A stretch of DNA of 64,000 bases from Chryseobacterium aureum (GTDB taxonomy: Bacteria; Bacteroidota; Bacteroidia; Flavobacteriales; Weeksellaceae): NCBI RefSeq assembly GCF_003971235.1, contig NZ_CP034661.1, positions 3,596,001-3,660,000 of the forward strand. The letters run 5' to 3'. This document shows, in pieces, positions 35,099-43,819 of this stretch. Every line of letters starts with the position of its first letter. Positions within the stretch are counted from its first letter, which is position 1. A program made the translations under genes and the position numbers. The notes under the pieces are model-generated. The model did no database searches. It was given only the letters and a program-made list of their open reading frames with translations, and was not told the origin of the DNA.

Positions 35099-35445
35099 TA
35101 TTTTATATACCTTTTAACCTCTTCTGTAAGGCTTAATATAAATTCTACAGGAATATCTTCGTCAGTATCAATAAGAAGGATCTTGAACTTCTTTCTGCCA
35201 TCCTGTATCAGTTCGGGATGATCAAGTCTGTCACCATGATAAAAGCTCAGGTAATGCTTTTGGTATTTTTTGCTGTAGTAGAAGTAGCACAGCATTTTCT
35301 TTTTGTATTTGATAAACGGAAGCCCGAAACTGAATGTCTCTGTAATATGTTCCGGATCCGAAGCTAAAATAGCATCACGCAAAAATAAAAGAGTACTTCT
35401 TTCAGGCTCTTCGATGCTGTAGAAATACTCTTGTATAGGATTCAT
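35098..35445 (-). CDS. DUF1801 domain protein
   Basis: 115 aa. The fold is the YdhG/DUF1801 type with YFYSIEEPERSTLLFLRDAI, an EHITETFSFGLPFIKYK core and KHYLSFYHGDRLDHPELI. The function of this family is not settled. Encoded 18 bp downstream of an ABC exporter gene on the same strand; no functional link is evident. Confidence 0.82.
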   Translation of the reverse strand: MNPIQEYFYSIEEPERSTLLFLRDAILASDPEHITETFSFGLPFIKYKKKMLCYFYYSKKYQKHYLSFYHGDRLDHPELIQDGRKKFKILLIDTDEDIPVEFILSLTEEVKRYIK

Positions 35446-35462
35446 TTTAATTGAATTAATAA

Positions 35463-37301
35463 TTAGTCGAAGTTTTGAAGCTCAACAAGTTTGTGATACA
35501 TTCCTCTTTTGGCAATCAGGTCATGGTGGGTTCCCTGTTCCACAATATCGCCTTTTTCCATCACCACAATCCAGTCAGCTTTCTGAATGGTTGAAAGACG
35601 GTGGGCAATCACTAAAGAAGTTCTGTTTTCCATCATTTTCTCCAGCGCATCCTGCACAAATCTTTCAGATTCCGTATCCAGTGCGGAAGTGGCTTCATCC
35701 AGAATCATGATTGGCGGGTTTTTCAATACTGCTCTGGCAATAGAAACCCTTTGTTTCTGGCCTCCGGAAAGCTTGCCGCCATCATCTCCGATATTGGATT
35801 CATATCCTTCAGGAAGTCTTGTAATGAATGCATCTGCATTGGCAATTTTAGCGGCAGCAATTACTTCTTCTCTGGTAGCATCTGGCTTACCCATCAGGAT
35901 ATTATTGTAAACAGAATCATTGAATAATACAGATTCCTGGGTTACCATTCCCAGGAGTTTGCGGTATTCCTGTAATTTTAAATGCTTGATGTCTGTTCCG
36001 TCAATCAGAATTTCTCCTTCCGAAACATCATAGAACCTTGCTAAAAGGTTGGCAATTGTAGTTTTACCGCTTCCGCTCTGCCCTACAAGAGCAACAGTCT
36101 TCCCTTTAGGAATAGAGAGGGAGAAGTTTTTAAGGATCGTGTGGTCTTTATCGTAGTAAAAACCAATATTATTAAACTCGATCGAATGATTTAATGTAGA
36201 AATAGGAACAGGATTAGGGATTTCATCTATTTTCACGTCAGCATCCAGAATCGCTAATACCCTTTCCAGAGAAGCTTCCCCTTTCTGCACATTCGAAATA
36301 GATTGAGACAAACTTTTCACCGGAGGTAAAATCTGGAAGAAGATCCCCAGGAAAACAAGGAAATCCGCAGGCGAAATACTTTGTTCTACAATAATTTGTT
36401 TACCCCCGTACCAGGCGATAATTAAGAACGTTACCGAACCTAAAAATTCGCTCATCGGAGAGGCCAGTTCTTTTTTTCTGCCCAGGCTTATTGAGCTGTT
36501 GATCCATTTCTGCATAGACTGCATAAAACGGTTGTCCATGATTTTTTCTGCGCTGAAAATCTTGATCACTTTGGTAGACTTCAAGGTTTCGTCTACGATA
36601 GAGAAAATATTTCCCATTTCATTCTGCGCTTCGTGAGAGTCTTTTTTCAGGCTTTTTCCGATCAAAGCAATCATGGTTCCCATTACAGGCAATACTAAAA
36701 GAGAGAAAAGCGTCATCTCTGTACTTAAAAAGAAAAGCGTTACCAACGTGCTGATCAGCATGAAAGGCGCGTTGATTAATTCAACCAAACTTCCTAAAAT
36801 ATTACCTTCCACTTCGCCCACATCATTGGACATACGGGACATCAGGTCTCCCTTCCTGCTTTCTGTAAAAAAGGAAACAGGTAAAGACAGAATCTTTCTG
36901 TACATCGCTCCACGAAGGTCTTTAGTAACCCCTACACGGTAATTGATCAGTAAAAATGAACCTAAATATCTGAAAAGATTTCTCAGCAAGAACATAAAAG
37001 CCGTTACCACACAAAGCCAGGCCAAAACATTCAGTGCACCATGCTCGGTTACTAAACTCTGAACATAATAATTGGCATATTCCTTTGCATAAGAGAAGAA
37101 ATCAAGAATTTCTCCTGAATAAACAGGCGGGTGGCTATATTTTTTAGCCTCTATGGTTCCGAAAAGCATCCCCAAAACCGGTAGAATAGTTCCTAAGGAA
37201 GCAATCTGAAACACAGAGTACATAAGGTTGAAAAACAAACTTCCGTAGATGTATTTTTGGTGAGGTCTTGCGAACTTTAGTATTTTAATATATTGGTTCA
37301 T
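35463..37301 (-). CDS. ABC transporter, fused permease and ATPase (MsbA-like exporter)
   Basis: 612 aa half-transporter, acting as a homodimer in the inner membrane. Six membrane helices in about 1-330 are followed by the ATPase domain with Walker A ALVGQSGSGKTTIANL, signature KLSGGQKQRVSIARAVL, Walker B PIMILDEATSALD and the H-loop in VIAHRLSTIQKAD. The layout matches MsbA-type lipid flippases and multidrug exporters; which cargo is carried is not visible. A TAATTTTG box on the minus strand (37322-37329) is 21 bp upstream and probably the promoter -7 element. Confidence 0.92.
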   Translation of the reverse strand: MNQYIKILKFARPHQKYIYGSLFFNLMYSVFQIASLGTILPVLGMLFGTIEAKKYSHPPVYSGEILDFFSYAKEYANYYVQSLVTEHGALNVLAWLCVVTAFMFLLRNLFRYLGSFLLINYRVGVTKDLRGAMYRKILSLPVSFFTESRKGDLMSRMSNDVGEVEGNILGSLVELINAPFMLISTLVTLFFLSTEMTLFSLLVLPVMGTMIALIGKSLKKDSHEAQNEMGNIFSIVDETLKSTKVIKIFSAEKIMDNRFMQSMQKWINSSISLGRKKELASPMSEFLGSVTFLIIAWYGGKQIIVEQSISPADFLVFLGIFFQILPPVKSLSQSISNVQKGEASLERVLAILDADVKIDEIPNPVPISTLNHSIEFNNIGFYYDKDHTILKNFSLSIPKGKTVALVGQSGSGKTTIANLLARFYDVSEGEILIDGTDIKHLKLQEYRKLLGMVTQESVLFNDSVYNNILMGKPDATREEVIAAAKIANADAFITRLPEGYESNIGDDGGKLSGGQKQRVSIARAVLKNPPIMILDEATSALDTESERFVQDALEKMMENRTSLVIAHRLSTIQKADWIVVMEKGDIVEQGTHHDLIAKRGMYHKLVELQNFD

Positions 37302-37493
37302 TCAATGAAAAAATTGGATAGCAAAATTACGTAAAATTAAGAGATAAGACGTTCTTAATCCTCTTTTACTTTATGGGATAAGTTTCAAAAAATGTCTTTT
37401 TGTTACAACTCAGGGTAATCTGATTTTGTTTTTTTGAATCCCTAAGCCTGAGGATGCCCTAAAATAAAGTGCTTAAAGACCAGGAGTAATTAA

Positions 37494-37522
37494 TAAAAAA
37501 ACCGCTGAAATAGCGGTTTCTA
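37494..37522 (-). terminator. Terminator of the M28 peptidase gene
   Basis: AAACCGCT / AGCGGTTT hairpin with a minus-strand T run, 10 bp downstream of the peptidase stop. Confidence 0.75.
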
Positions 37523-37532
37523 TATGATGGTA

Positions 37533-38453
37533 TTAAAATTTTACCTGATCATTATACTTTGGGGCAAAATTTTTAGGACTCAGTTTATCCAGTGTTTTTC
37601 CAAAATTATTAATGATCTGCGTCATATTATCAAAATTGACAACATGAAGATCATCATTTTCCTGGTGGTAATGAGACGCTTTCGTCATATCTACCGTTGA
37701 AAATGAATGGGCAATAATTTTCTTTTTTACAAAGCTTACATTATCTGAACGGTAAAACAGCTGCTGTTTTGCATAAGGATCTGCATTGATTTTTAATCCG
37801 TTGACCGCATTTTTATTGAAAAGCTCATCAAGATCTGAAAATCCATCTCCTGTCATATACAATGCATTTTTCCCCCATTGAGATTCTGTGGCTACCATTT
37901 CAAAATTGAAAAGTGCGGTCATCTTATTATAGATAGGATCTAAATTTTTATCTGTTGAAATAGCTCTTGAACCCAGCATTCCTTTTTCTTCCCCATTAAA
38001 TGCCATAAACACCATAGAGAATTCCGGTTTTTTATTTTTAAAATAGTCGGCGATGCCTACTAAAGTGGTAATTCCGCTGGCATCATCATCTGCTCCGTTG
38101 TAAATATTGTCTCCGGTTTTATCACTGGTTCCGATATGATCAAAATGTCCTGAGAATCCCAAATACAGATCTGTTTTTCCTTTTTTGACACCACAGACAT
38201 TGTATACTGTTTTTCCATTATAGTCAAATGGTACTAAATAGGATTTTCCTGTACAGTATTCCAGATTATTTTCTTTAAAAAGTTTAGCGATATAATTGGC
38301 GGCATTTTCATTTTCCTGAGTTCCTATTTCACGGCCTTTCATTTCATCTGATGCCAGGGTAGAAAGAACGGTTTTTACCCTTTCTCTGGAAACTTCCTGG
38401 GCAAATGTAACTATGGAAAAGAGTGATAAAGTAAAATAAGTTAGCTTTTTCAT
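37533..38453 (-). CDS. Secreted M28-family zinc aminopeptidase
   Basis: 306 aa with a signal peptide (KKLTYFTLSLFSIVTFA). The M28 zinc ligands are visible in GFSGHFDHIG (His, Asp) and NGADDDASGITTL (Asp), followed by the catalytic Glu pair in AFNGEEKGMLGS and a later His in SHYHQENDDLHVVNFDNM. It should cleave amino acids from the N-terminus of peptides in the periplasm. No T9SS tail. Terminator immediately downstream. Confidence 0.9.
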   Translation of the reverse strand: MKKLTYFTLSLFSIVTFAQEVSRERVKTVLSTLASDEMKGREIGTQENENAANYIAKLFKENNLEYCTGKSYLVPFDYNGKTVYNVCGVKKGKTDLYLGFSGHFDHIGTSDKTGDNIYNGADDDASGITTLVGIADYFKNKKPEFSMVFMAFNGEEKGMLGSRAISTDKNLDPIYNKMTALFNFEMVATESQWGKNALYMTGDGFSDLDELFNKNAVNGLKINADPYAKQQLFYRSDNVSFVKKKIIAHSFSTVDMTKASHYHQENDDLHVVNFDNMTQIINNFGKTLDKLSPKNFAPKYNDQVKF

Positions 38454-38567
38454 TGTCTTTAATTGAAGGTTATATAATCTGTAGCATTTTTAGCTAAAAT
38501 GTTGCATGAATGTACATAAATTAATTGATTTGAGTGAACAGGTGTTATCATATAAATAGAGGACAAA

Positions 38568-38597
38568 TAAAAAACAGCTCCTAAAAAGAAGCTGTTC
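38568..38597 (-). terminator. Terminator of the DUF4293 gene
   Basis: Minus-strand AACAGCTTC ... AGGAGCTGTT hairpin followed by TTTTTT. Confidence 0.7.
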
Positions 38598-38620
38598 TCA
38601 CTCAAAAAATCGTTGTAAGG

Positions 38621-39010
38621 CTATCGAAGTCTGTCTACAGATTTCACGAGCCTCTCATCTTTACGGATGTAAACGTTTGCTATAAGCAGACAGATCACCG
38701 CAATCAATGGGAAAACCGGCTCAATACCCTTCTCAGGAAAATGAATTCCTCCGGATAAGTTTAGTAACCAGTACGCCAATACACCAATCAACAAAACGTT
38801 TATAATGATGCTGACAGTATTCAGCAAAATTTGTCTTTTTCTGTTTTTGAAACTAAAAATACTTAATGCACCTGTTAGAACAAGGACTATACAAGCAATA
38901 GTAAGTAAAGGAATACTGTCTGAAATGACAACATCCTGTCCCGTTATAAAAAGGAAAACCGCAGCTAAAACTGCTAATAAAGTCCATATGGTTTGTATTC
39001 TCTGTAGCAT
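38621..39010 (-). CDS. DUF4293 membrane protein
   Basis: 129 aa with four hydrophobic segments (WTLLAVLAAVFLFITGQ, LLTIACIVLVLTGALSIF, TVSIIINVLLIGVLAYWLL, PVFPLIAVICLLIANVYI). It starts MLQRIQTIW and ends with the charged DERLVKSVDRLR tail, typical of DUF4293, a Bacteroidota family of unknown role often encoded beside rho as here. Its promoter overlaps that of rho. Confidence 0.86.
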   Translation of the reverse strand: MLQRIQTIWTLLAVLAAVFLFITGQDVVISDSIPLLTIACIVLVLTGALSIFSFKNRKRQILLNTVSIIINVLLIGVLAYWLLNLSGGIHFPEKGIEPVFPLIAVICLLIANVYIRKDERLVKSVDRLR

Positions 39011-39028
39011 TGAATATTAAATTCTTGG

Positions 39029-39058
39029 CAAAAATAACATAAATTTTGCACAATTCAA
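39029..39058 (-). promoter_or_regulatory. Promoter of the DUF4293 gene
   Basis: Minus-strand TTG (39056-39058), 19 bp, TATTTTTG (39029-39036). Matches the flavobacterial consensus and lies 18 bp from the start codon. It overlaps the rho promoter. Confidence 0.7.
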
Positions 39059-39075
39059 AAATAAGTGTAGATTTG
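39046..39075 (+). promoter_or_regulatory. Promoter of rho
   Basis: TTG (39046-39048), 19 bp, TAGATTTG (39068-39075). The predicted transcript has a leader of about 70 nt carrying a short ORF. Confidence 0.7.
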
Positions 39076-39084
39076 CATTATACA

Positions 39085-39135
39085 ATGTACTTGAAAACCA
39101 AAGTCGCCGGACTTACTTTTCTTACTCACAATTAA
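39085..39135 (+). CDS. Short leader ORF upstream of rho (16 codons)
   Basis: ATG at 39085 begins a 16-codon frame (MYLKTKVAGLTFLTHN) ending TAA at 39133-39135, 18 bp before the rho start. It lies wholly within the predicted rho leader. E. coli rho also has a leader peptide (rhoL) linked to autoregulation. The ORF is short and may be chance. Confidence 0.3.
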   Translation: MYLKTKVAGLTFLTHN

Positions 39136-39153
39136 TTACATTTTTACATAAAT

Positions 39154-40986
39154 ATGTTTAACATAGAAACGTTAAGGTCAAAATCCGTAACGGAACTGAC
39201 TAAAATCTTAAAAGATTTGGGCGTTAAAGTTGCAAGAACCAGCAATGAAAATGACAAGATCTTTGCTATTCTTGACTTTCAGGCTTCTAACCCTAAAGTT
39301 GCAAAAGATTATTTCAACGCCACAGAAACTACCAGTGTAACCACTGAAGAGGCTCCAGCAGAAAAACCTGCTAAAGCCCCGGCAAGAAAAGCTGCTCCTA
39401 AAAAAACCGCAGCCAAGCCAAAAACAAGCACCAATACAAAAGCTCCGGCAGAAGAACCTAAAGCAGAAGAGAAAGCAGAAGAAAAGGTTCCCGCTTCTGA
39501 AGAAGTAAAACCGGAAGAACCAAAACCTGAAATAGCTGCAGCCACAACAGAAGAGTCAGCAGCAACCGCTCAGGCAAAAAAGAAAAGAAAAAGAGTTTCT
39601 GCCAATACAGTGAATGCAGAAGTGTCTCAGGAAAGACCAGAAACTCCAAAAAACACAGAACCTCAAGAGCCTGCCCAGGCTGAAGAAAAGCCGAACAATC
39701 CCCCTCAACAACAGGCTAACAGACCTCAAAAAGGACACAACCATCCACAGAACAGTGGAAACCAGCATAAAAATCAAAACCAGAACCAGCAGCATCAAAA
39801 CCAAAATCAGAATCAAAACAGACATTCTGAAAAGGCAGAGGAGCAGCACGACCATAAAAAAGAATTCAATTTCGATGGATTGGTAAGTATAGAAGGGGTT
39901 TTGGAAATCTTACCGGATAACTACGGATTTTTACGTTCTTCAGATTTCAGCTATATCTCTTCTCCGGATGATGTGTATGTATCTACAGCGCAAATCAGGA
40001 ATTATGGGTTGAAAACGGGAGATACCGTGAAAGGAATTGTAAGGCTTCCAAAAGAAGGGGAAAAATACTTTTCATTATTAAAACCTACGGAAGTTAACGG
40101 CCGCGATCTTGCCTTTATCAAAGACCGTGTTGCTTTTGAATATCTTACTCCGCTTTTCCCTGAAGAAAAATTTAATTTGGCAGGAAACAATTCTACGATT
40201 TCTACCAGAATTGTAGATCTGTTTGCACCTATTGGAAAAGGTCAGAGAGCAATGATCGTTGCACAGCCTAAAACGGGTAAGACGATGTTGCTGAAAGATA
40301 TTGCCAATTCTATTGCAGCCAACCATCCGGAAGTATACATGATGGTTCTTCTGATCGATGAACGTCCGGAAGAGGTTACAGATATGGAAAGAAGCGTAAA
40401 TGCAGAGGTAATTGCCTCTACATTTGATGAAGCAGCAGAAAAACACGTAAAAGTAGCCAACCTTGTTCTTGCGAAAGCACAAAGAATGGTAGAATGCGGG
40501 CATGATGTAGTAATTTTACTGGATTCTATTACAAGACTGGCCAGAGCATACAACACGGTAACACCTGCATCGGGTAAAGTTCTATCCGGTGGGGTAGATG
40601 CTAACGCGCTTCACAAACCGAAAAGATTCTTCGGAGCAGCAAGAAAAATTGAAGGAGGAGGATCTCTTACCATTATTGCTACGGCACTGATTGATACAGG
40701 ATCTAAAATGGATGAAGTTATTTTTGAAGAATTCAAAGGTACCGGTAACATGGAACTTCAGTTGGACAGAAAAATTGCAAACAGAAGAATTTATCCTGCT
40801 ATCGACCTCATTTCTTCCAGCACCCGTAGAGATGATCTGCTTCTGGATGAAGTGACTTCTCAGAGAATGTGGATCTTCAGAAAATATCTTTCTGAAATGA
40901 ACCCTGTAGAAGCCATGGAATTTGTTAATAAAAACATCAAAGGAACTCTGAATAATGAAGAATTCCTGATGTCTATGAATAAATAA
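39154..40986 (+). CDS. rho: Transcription termination factor Rho
   Basis: 610 aa, longer than E. coli Rho (419) because of a long insert. Residues 1-47 form a RhoN domain ([21 protein letters not shown]). Residues about 65-235 are low-complexity: Ala/Lys/Pro/Glu-rich, then Gln/Asn/His-rich. The cold-shock-like RNA-binding domain follows ([15 protein letters not shown]). The ATPase core has Walker [11 protein letters not shown], the [14 protein letters not shown] loop, Walker [17 protein letters not shown] and the R-loop region [26 protein letters not shown] in two halves. Inserts of this kind occur in other Bacteroidota Rho and may bind RNA or drive condensation. Confidence 0.97.
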   Translation: MFNIETLRSKSVTELTKILKDLGVKVARTSNENDKIFAILDFQASNPKVAKDYFNATETTSVTTEEAPAEKPAKAPARKAAPKKTAAKPKTSTNTKAPAEEPKAEEKAEEKVPASEEVKPEEPKPEIAAATTEESAATAQAKKKRKRVSANTVNAEVSQERPETPKNTEPQEPAQAEEKPNNPPQQQANRPQKGHNHPQNSGNQHKNQNQNQQHQNQNQNQNRHSEKAEEQHDHKKEFNFDGLVSIEGVLEILPDNYGFLRSSDFSYISSPDDVYVSTAQIRNYGLKTGDTVKGIVRLPKEGEKYFSLLKPTEVNGRDLAFIKDRVAFEYLTPLFPEEKFNLAGNNSTISTRIVDLFAPIGKGQRAMIVAQPKTGKTMLLKDIANSIAANHPEVYMMVLLIDERPEEVTDMERSVNAEVIASTFDEAAEKHVKVANLVLAKAQRMVECGHDVVILLDSITRLARAYNTVTPASGKVLSGGVDANALHKPKRFFGAARKIEGGGSLTIIATALIDTGSKMDEVIFEEFKGTGNMELQLDRKIANRRIYPAIDLISSSTRRDDLLLDEVTSQRMWIFRKYLSEMNPVEAMEFVNKNIKGTLNNEEFLMSMNK

Positions 40987-41010
40987 ATTTAATTTAATAT
41001 TGTTAAATGA

Positions 41011-41041
41011 AAAGCACGGATCATTTTGATTCGTGCTTTTT
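41011..41041 (+). terminator. Terminator after rho
   Basis: Stem AAAGCACGGATCA / TGATTCGTGCTTT (one G-U pair) and T run, 24 bp after the rho stop. Confidence 0.8.
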
Positions 41042-41082
41042 GTTGATCTGAAGCAAAAGGGTAGAAACTTAAAACTGCTTTT

Positions 41083-41117
41083 AAACCTCCATCTTCCGTC
41101 TTCAAACTTCCTTACTC
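41083..41117. repeat. CT-rich degenerate intergenic repeat
   Basis: CCTCCATCTTCCGTCTTC and following AAACTTCCTTACTCC resemble the GGAAG-type segments (in reverse complement) at 9880-9910 and 17137-17172. Located between the rho terminator and the sod promoter. Confidence 0.4.
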
Positions 41118-41183
41118 CAAAAATTTAATTCATTCTAAATCAATGTATCAATGTTAAAGATTTATTAAAGTAATCCACAATCC

Positions 41184-41214
41184 TTGATAATACCTTAAAT
41201 ATTGGCTATTTTTG
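41184..41214 (+). promoter_or_regulatory. Promoter of the superoxide dismutase gene
   Basis: TTG (41184-41186), 20 bp, TATTTTTG (41207-41214), 25 bp before the start codon. Confidence 0.7.
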
Positions 41215-41239
41215 GATTATAACATTAAAAATAAAGATT

Positions 41240-41836
41240 ATGTCATTTGAATTACCAAAACTAGGATATGCATATGATGCATTAGAGCCGACTATTGATG
41301 CAAAAACTATGGAAATCCACCATACAAAGCATCACCAGGCATACATTGACAATTTAAATAAAGCAATAGAAGGAACTGAGCTGGCAGGAAAAACAATCGA
41401 AGAAATCTGCCAGACAGGAACTGACAAGCCAGCGGTAAGAAATAATGGAGGAGGACACTTCAATCACTCTTTATTCTGGGAAATTTTAACGCCTGGAGGA
41501 AGCAAAGAACCTGTAGGAAATGTAAAAGCGGCTATCGAAAACTACGGAGGTCTTGAAAAATTCAAAACTGATTTTTCTGAGGCTGCTAAAACAAGATTCG
41601 GTTCAGGATGGGCTTGGCTGGTAAAAAATGCTGACGGTTCTGTATCTGTATCTTCTACCCCTAATCAGGACAACCCATTAATGCCTGTAGCAGACGTTAA
41701 AGGAACTCCGGTTTTAGGATTAGATGTTTGGGAGCACGCTTATTATTTAAACTACCAAAACAGAAGACCTGACTATGTTTCTGCATTTTTCGATGTAGTA
41801 AACTGGGATAAAGTGGAAGAATTATTCAACAAATAA
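41240..41836 (+). CDS. Superoxide dismutase, Fe/Mn family
   Basis: 198 aa. Converts superoxide to oxygen and hydrogen peroxide. Metal ligands are in [16 protein letters not shown] (first His), [13 protein letters not shown] (second His) and [20 protein letters not shown] (Asp and His). The N-terminal and C-terminal domains are complete and there is no signal peptide, so it is cytoplasmic. Whether it uses Fe or Mn is not clear from sequence. Own promoter and terminator. Confidence 0.96.
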   Translation: MSFELPKLGYAYDALEPTIDAKTMEIHHTKHHQAYIDNLNKAIEGTELAGKTIEEICQTGTDKPAVRNNGGGHFNHSLFWEILTPGGSKEPVGNVKAAIENYGGLEKFKTDFSEAAKTRFGSGWAWLVKNADGSVSVSSTPNQDNPLMPVADVKGTPVLGLDVWEHAYYLNYQNRRPDYVSAFFDVVNWDKVEELFNK

Positions 41837-41856
41837 TTTTCAGCTGTTATAAAAAT

Positions 41857-41888
41857 GAAAAGGTTCAGAAGTACTCTGAACCTTTTTT
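41857..41888 (+). terminator. Terminator after superoxide dismutase
   Basis: AAAAGGTTCAGA / TCTGAACCTTTT stem with T run. Confidence 0.85.
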
Positions 41889-41907
41889 ATTAGATGTAAT
41901 GGTGAAA

Positions 41908-42327
41908 CTATCTTATGGCATCGCTTCCGGATAATCCGTTCATTCTTAATTTATATTTCCAGTTCACATACACGAAAACCTGGTATAATTTATATTCAAA
42001 CTTGATCCCGTAATTTTCTTTGGGATCATAATCTATCCCGGATTCTATGATATTTCTGTATCTGCCGGAATGATAATAGCTGTTCCATTCATTCACCAGA
42101 AATGTGTTTTTCGTCTTCAGATAAGATTCTGTGTACTGGCTGATGGGTCGGGCTACAGCACTCAGAAAATAATCAAACTGCGTATCAATAACCGTAAGAT
42201 CCCATTCGCCGTCTTCATTTTTAGAAGGTTTCATTTCATTTTGCTGTTGATCTTTCTTCGGGATTTCCTGAGAAAAACAGCTGAAAGGTATCAGCACAAT
42301 CATTACTAATAAAACAATATTTTTCAT
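41908..42327 (-). CDS. DUF6146-like exported protein
   Basis: About 139 aa from MKNIVLLVMIVLIPFSCFSQ, a signal peptide (the Cys could also make it a lipoprotein). An in-frame Met 11 codons upstream lies in the terminator hairpin of the neighbour and is rejected. The body has EWDLTVIDTQFDYFLSAVARP, QYTESYLKTKNTFLVNEWNSYY and a C-terminal GIKFEYKLYQVFVYVNWKY, matching the Bacteroidota DUF6146 family. The role is unknown. It lies 51 bp downstream of the nuclease-like gene on the same strand. Confidence 0.72.
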   Translation of the reverse strand: MKNIVLLVMIVLIPFSCFSQEIPKKDQQQNEMKPSKNEDGEWDLTVIDTQFDYFLSAVARPISQYTESYLKTKNTFLVNEWNSYYHSGRYRNIIESGIDYDPKENYGIKFEYKLYQVFVYVNWKYKLRMNGLSGSDAIR

Positions 42328-42343
42328 GGTACAGGTATTTGCA

Positions 42344-42371
42344 TAAAAAAAGCACTCCAATAAGAGTGCCT
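42344..42371 (-). terminator. Terminator of the nuclease-like gene
   Basis: On the minus strand GGCACTCTTATTGGAGTGC hairpin then a run of T, just after the nuclease-like gene. Confidence 0.75.
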
Positions 42372-42378
42372 AACTTTT

Positions 42379-43569
42379 TTATGGTTCTTTCTGGAGAACT
42401 ACAAATGCCGGGAAGTGGTCACTATAGCCTCCTGTAAACTGATCTCCGTTCCAGGATCTGAAAGGATACCCTTTATAATTTCCTTCTTTATTAACCAGAT
42501 AAGCAGGGGCGAAAATTTCTGCTTTGTATACAGAATATTCTTTAGTTACCTGATCTGAAATTACATTTTTAGAAACGATAATCTGATCAAACAGGTTGGG
42601 CGCATCCTGATAAGCAAGAGATGCTACTCCTTTCTTATATAAAGGATACATCAGGTTAAGATAAGGAGTTTCCTCACTTAGATCTTTAGGGCTGGCCTGA
42701 GCTTTCAGATGATTCTTTAGACTTGGGCTTACGGGGTCATCATTAAAATCTCCCATGGCAAAAAGCTTGGTTGTTGGGTCCGCAGCTCTCACACTGTCCA
42801 TCTGCTGTTTTAGTAAAGCAGCGGCAGCATTTCTTTTAGGTAAAGAAATGGCTTCGCCCCCTCTTCTTGAAGGCCAGTGGTTCATGAAAAATGCTACTTT
42901 CTCATTATCTAAAAATCCTGTTACCACAAGGATATCTCTGGTATATTCTCTTCTTCCGTTGTCACCGTAGATTACCAGTTCTTTTTTTAATGAATTGGTA
43001 GGGGTAAATCTTCTTTTCTGATAAATTAAGGCAACATCAATTCCTCTGTAGTCATAAGAATTGTAATGAATGATTCCGTAATCGTATTTTTTTAATGCAG
43101 GCTCGTTCACAAGATCCTGGATCACCTGTCTGTTTTCAACCTCAATTAGGCCTACTACCGCGGGAGCTGTTTTGGTATATTGTGCTCCCATTTCGGAAAT
43201 GACCTTTGCTTCGTTGGCGAGTTTTGCCTTATAAATTTTAGTTCCGTAGTTCTTGGCACTCTTTGGAGTAAACTCTTCGGAACCACTTTGTTCTCTTACT
43301 GCTTTTTTTCCTTTTAAGGCACCGTCACTCCATGGTCCGTCATATTTTTCAGCTTCCAAAAACTTAATAGAATCAATAGGAATACTTCTGTGAAAAGCAG
43401 GATTCTTGATGTCTTTGGTTCCGTCGATATAATCTGCTGAGCGAATCGTGTCCCAAAGGTTTTCTACGTTTAAAAAACCTACGGTAGCTACTTTTCTCAG
43501 TTTTCCTTGTTGTTGTGAGAATGCCATAATCGAAATAAGGATGGCAAACAGACTCGAAAATCTCTTCAT
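42379..43569 (-). CDS. Secreted endonuclease/exonuclease/phosphatase-family protein
   Basis: 396 aa with a signal peptide (KRFSSLFAILISIMAFS). The DNase I-like fold has NVENLWDTIRSADYIDG at the start, VVGLIEVENRQVIQDL with the metal-binding Glu, MNHWPSRRGGEA with the catalytic His, FAMGDFNDDPVSPSL with Asp and Asn, and YSDHFPAFVVL with the final Asp-His. All catalytic residues seem present. Substrate: probably extracellular DNA or a phosphodiester; the divergent TonB receptor and DUF5689 genes support nutrient scavenging. The -7 box TAAATTTG (minus, 43604-43611) is 35 bp upstream. Confidence 0.88.
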   Translation of the reverse strand: MKRFSSLFAILISIMAFSQQQGKLRKVATVGFLNVENLWDTIRSADYIDGTKDIKNPAFHRSIPIDSIKFLEAEKYDGPWSDGALKGKKAVREQSGSEEFTPKSAKNYGTKIYKAKLANEAKVISEMGAQYTKTAPAVVGLIEVENRQVIQDLVNEPALKKYDYGIIHYNSYDYRGIDVALIYQKRRFTPTNSLKKELVIYGDNGRREYTRDILVVTGFLDNEKVAFFMNHWPSRRGGEAISLPKRNAAAALLKQQMDSVRAADPTTKLFAMGDFNDDPVSPSLKNHLKAQASPKDLSEETPYLNLMYPLYKKGVASLAYQDAPNLFDQIIVSKNVISDQVTKEYSVYKAEIFAPAYLVNKEGNYKGYPFRSWNGDQFTGGYSDHFPAFVVLQKEP

Positions 43570-43729
43570 CTCTTTAGAGTTATTATTAATACTATTTAAT
43601 TTGCAAATTTACCTTTTTTTAATTCACTGTATTTTAAATATTTGTAAATTTAAAAGCAGCAATCTTGTCACCATTTATATAATGATTCTTAAAAGATTGC
43701 AATGTTAAGAAAAATTTATGTTAAAAAAG

Positions 43730-43758
43730 TTGTGAATTCTAAAATTTGACTAAATTTG
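43730..43758 (+). promoter_or_regulatory. Promoter of the TonB receptor gene
   Basis: TTG (43730-43732), 18 bp, TAAATTTG (43751-43758). About 55 nt of leader before the ATG at 43820. The minus-strand nuclease promoter lies in the same gap. Confidence 0.7.
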
Positions 43759-43819
43759 TGCCCCCAACTTTTAAACTGTTGAGAATTAACAAGAAAAGTA
43801 TTAAAAAATTAATATACTC

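Noticed and set aside
39600-39850. Possible CRISPR-like tandem repeat
   Set aside because: The repeated CAAAAC/CAGAAC words are codons of a Gln/Asn tract in rho, with no regular spacers. No CRISPR array was seen in the window.
39556-39855. Leu/Val-rich ORF opposite the low-complexity part of rho
   Set aside because: The hydrophobic look comes from the complement of Gln/Asn/His repeats, not from a membrane protein.
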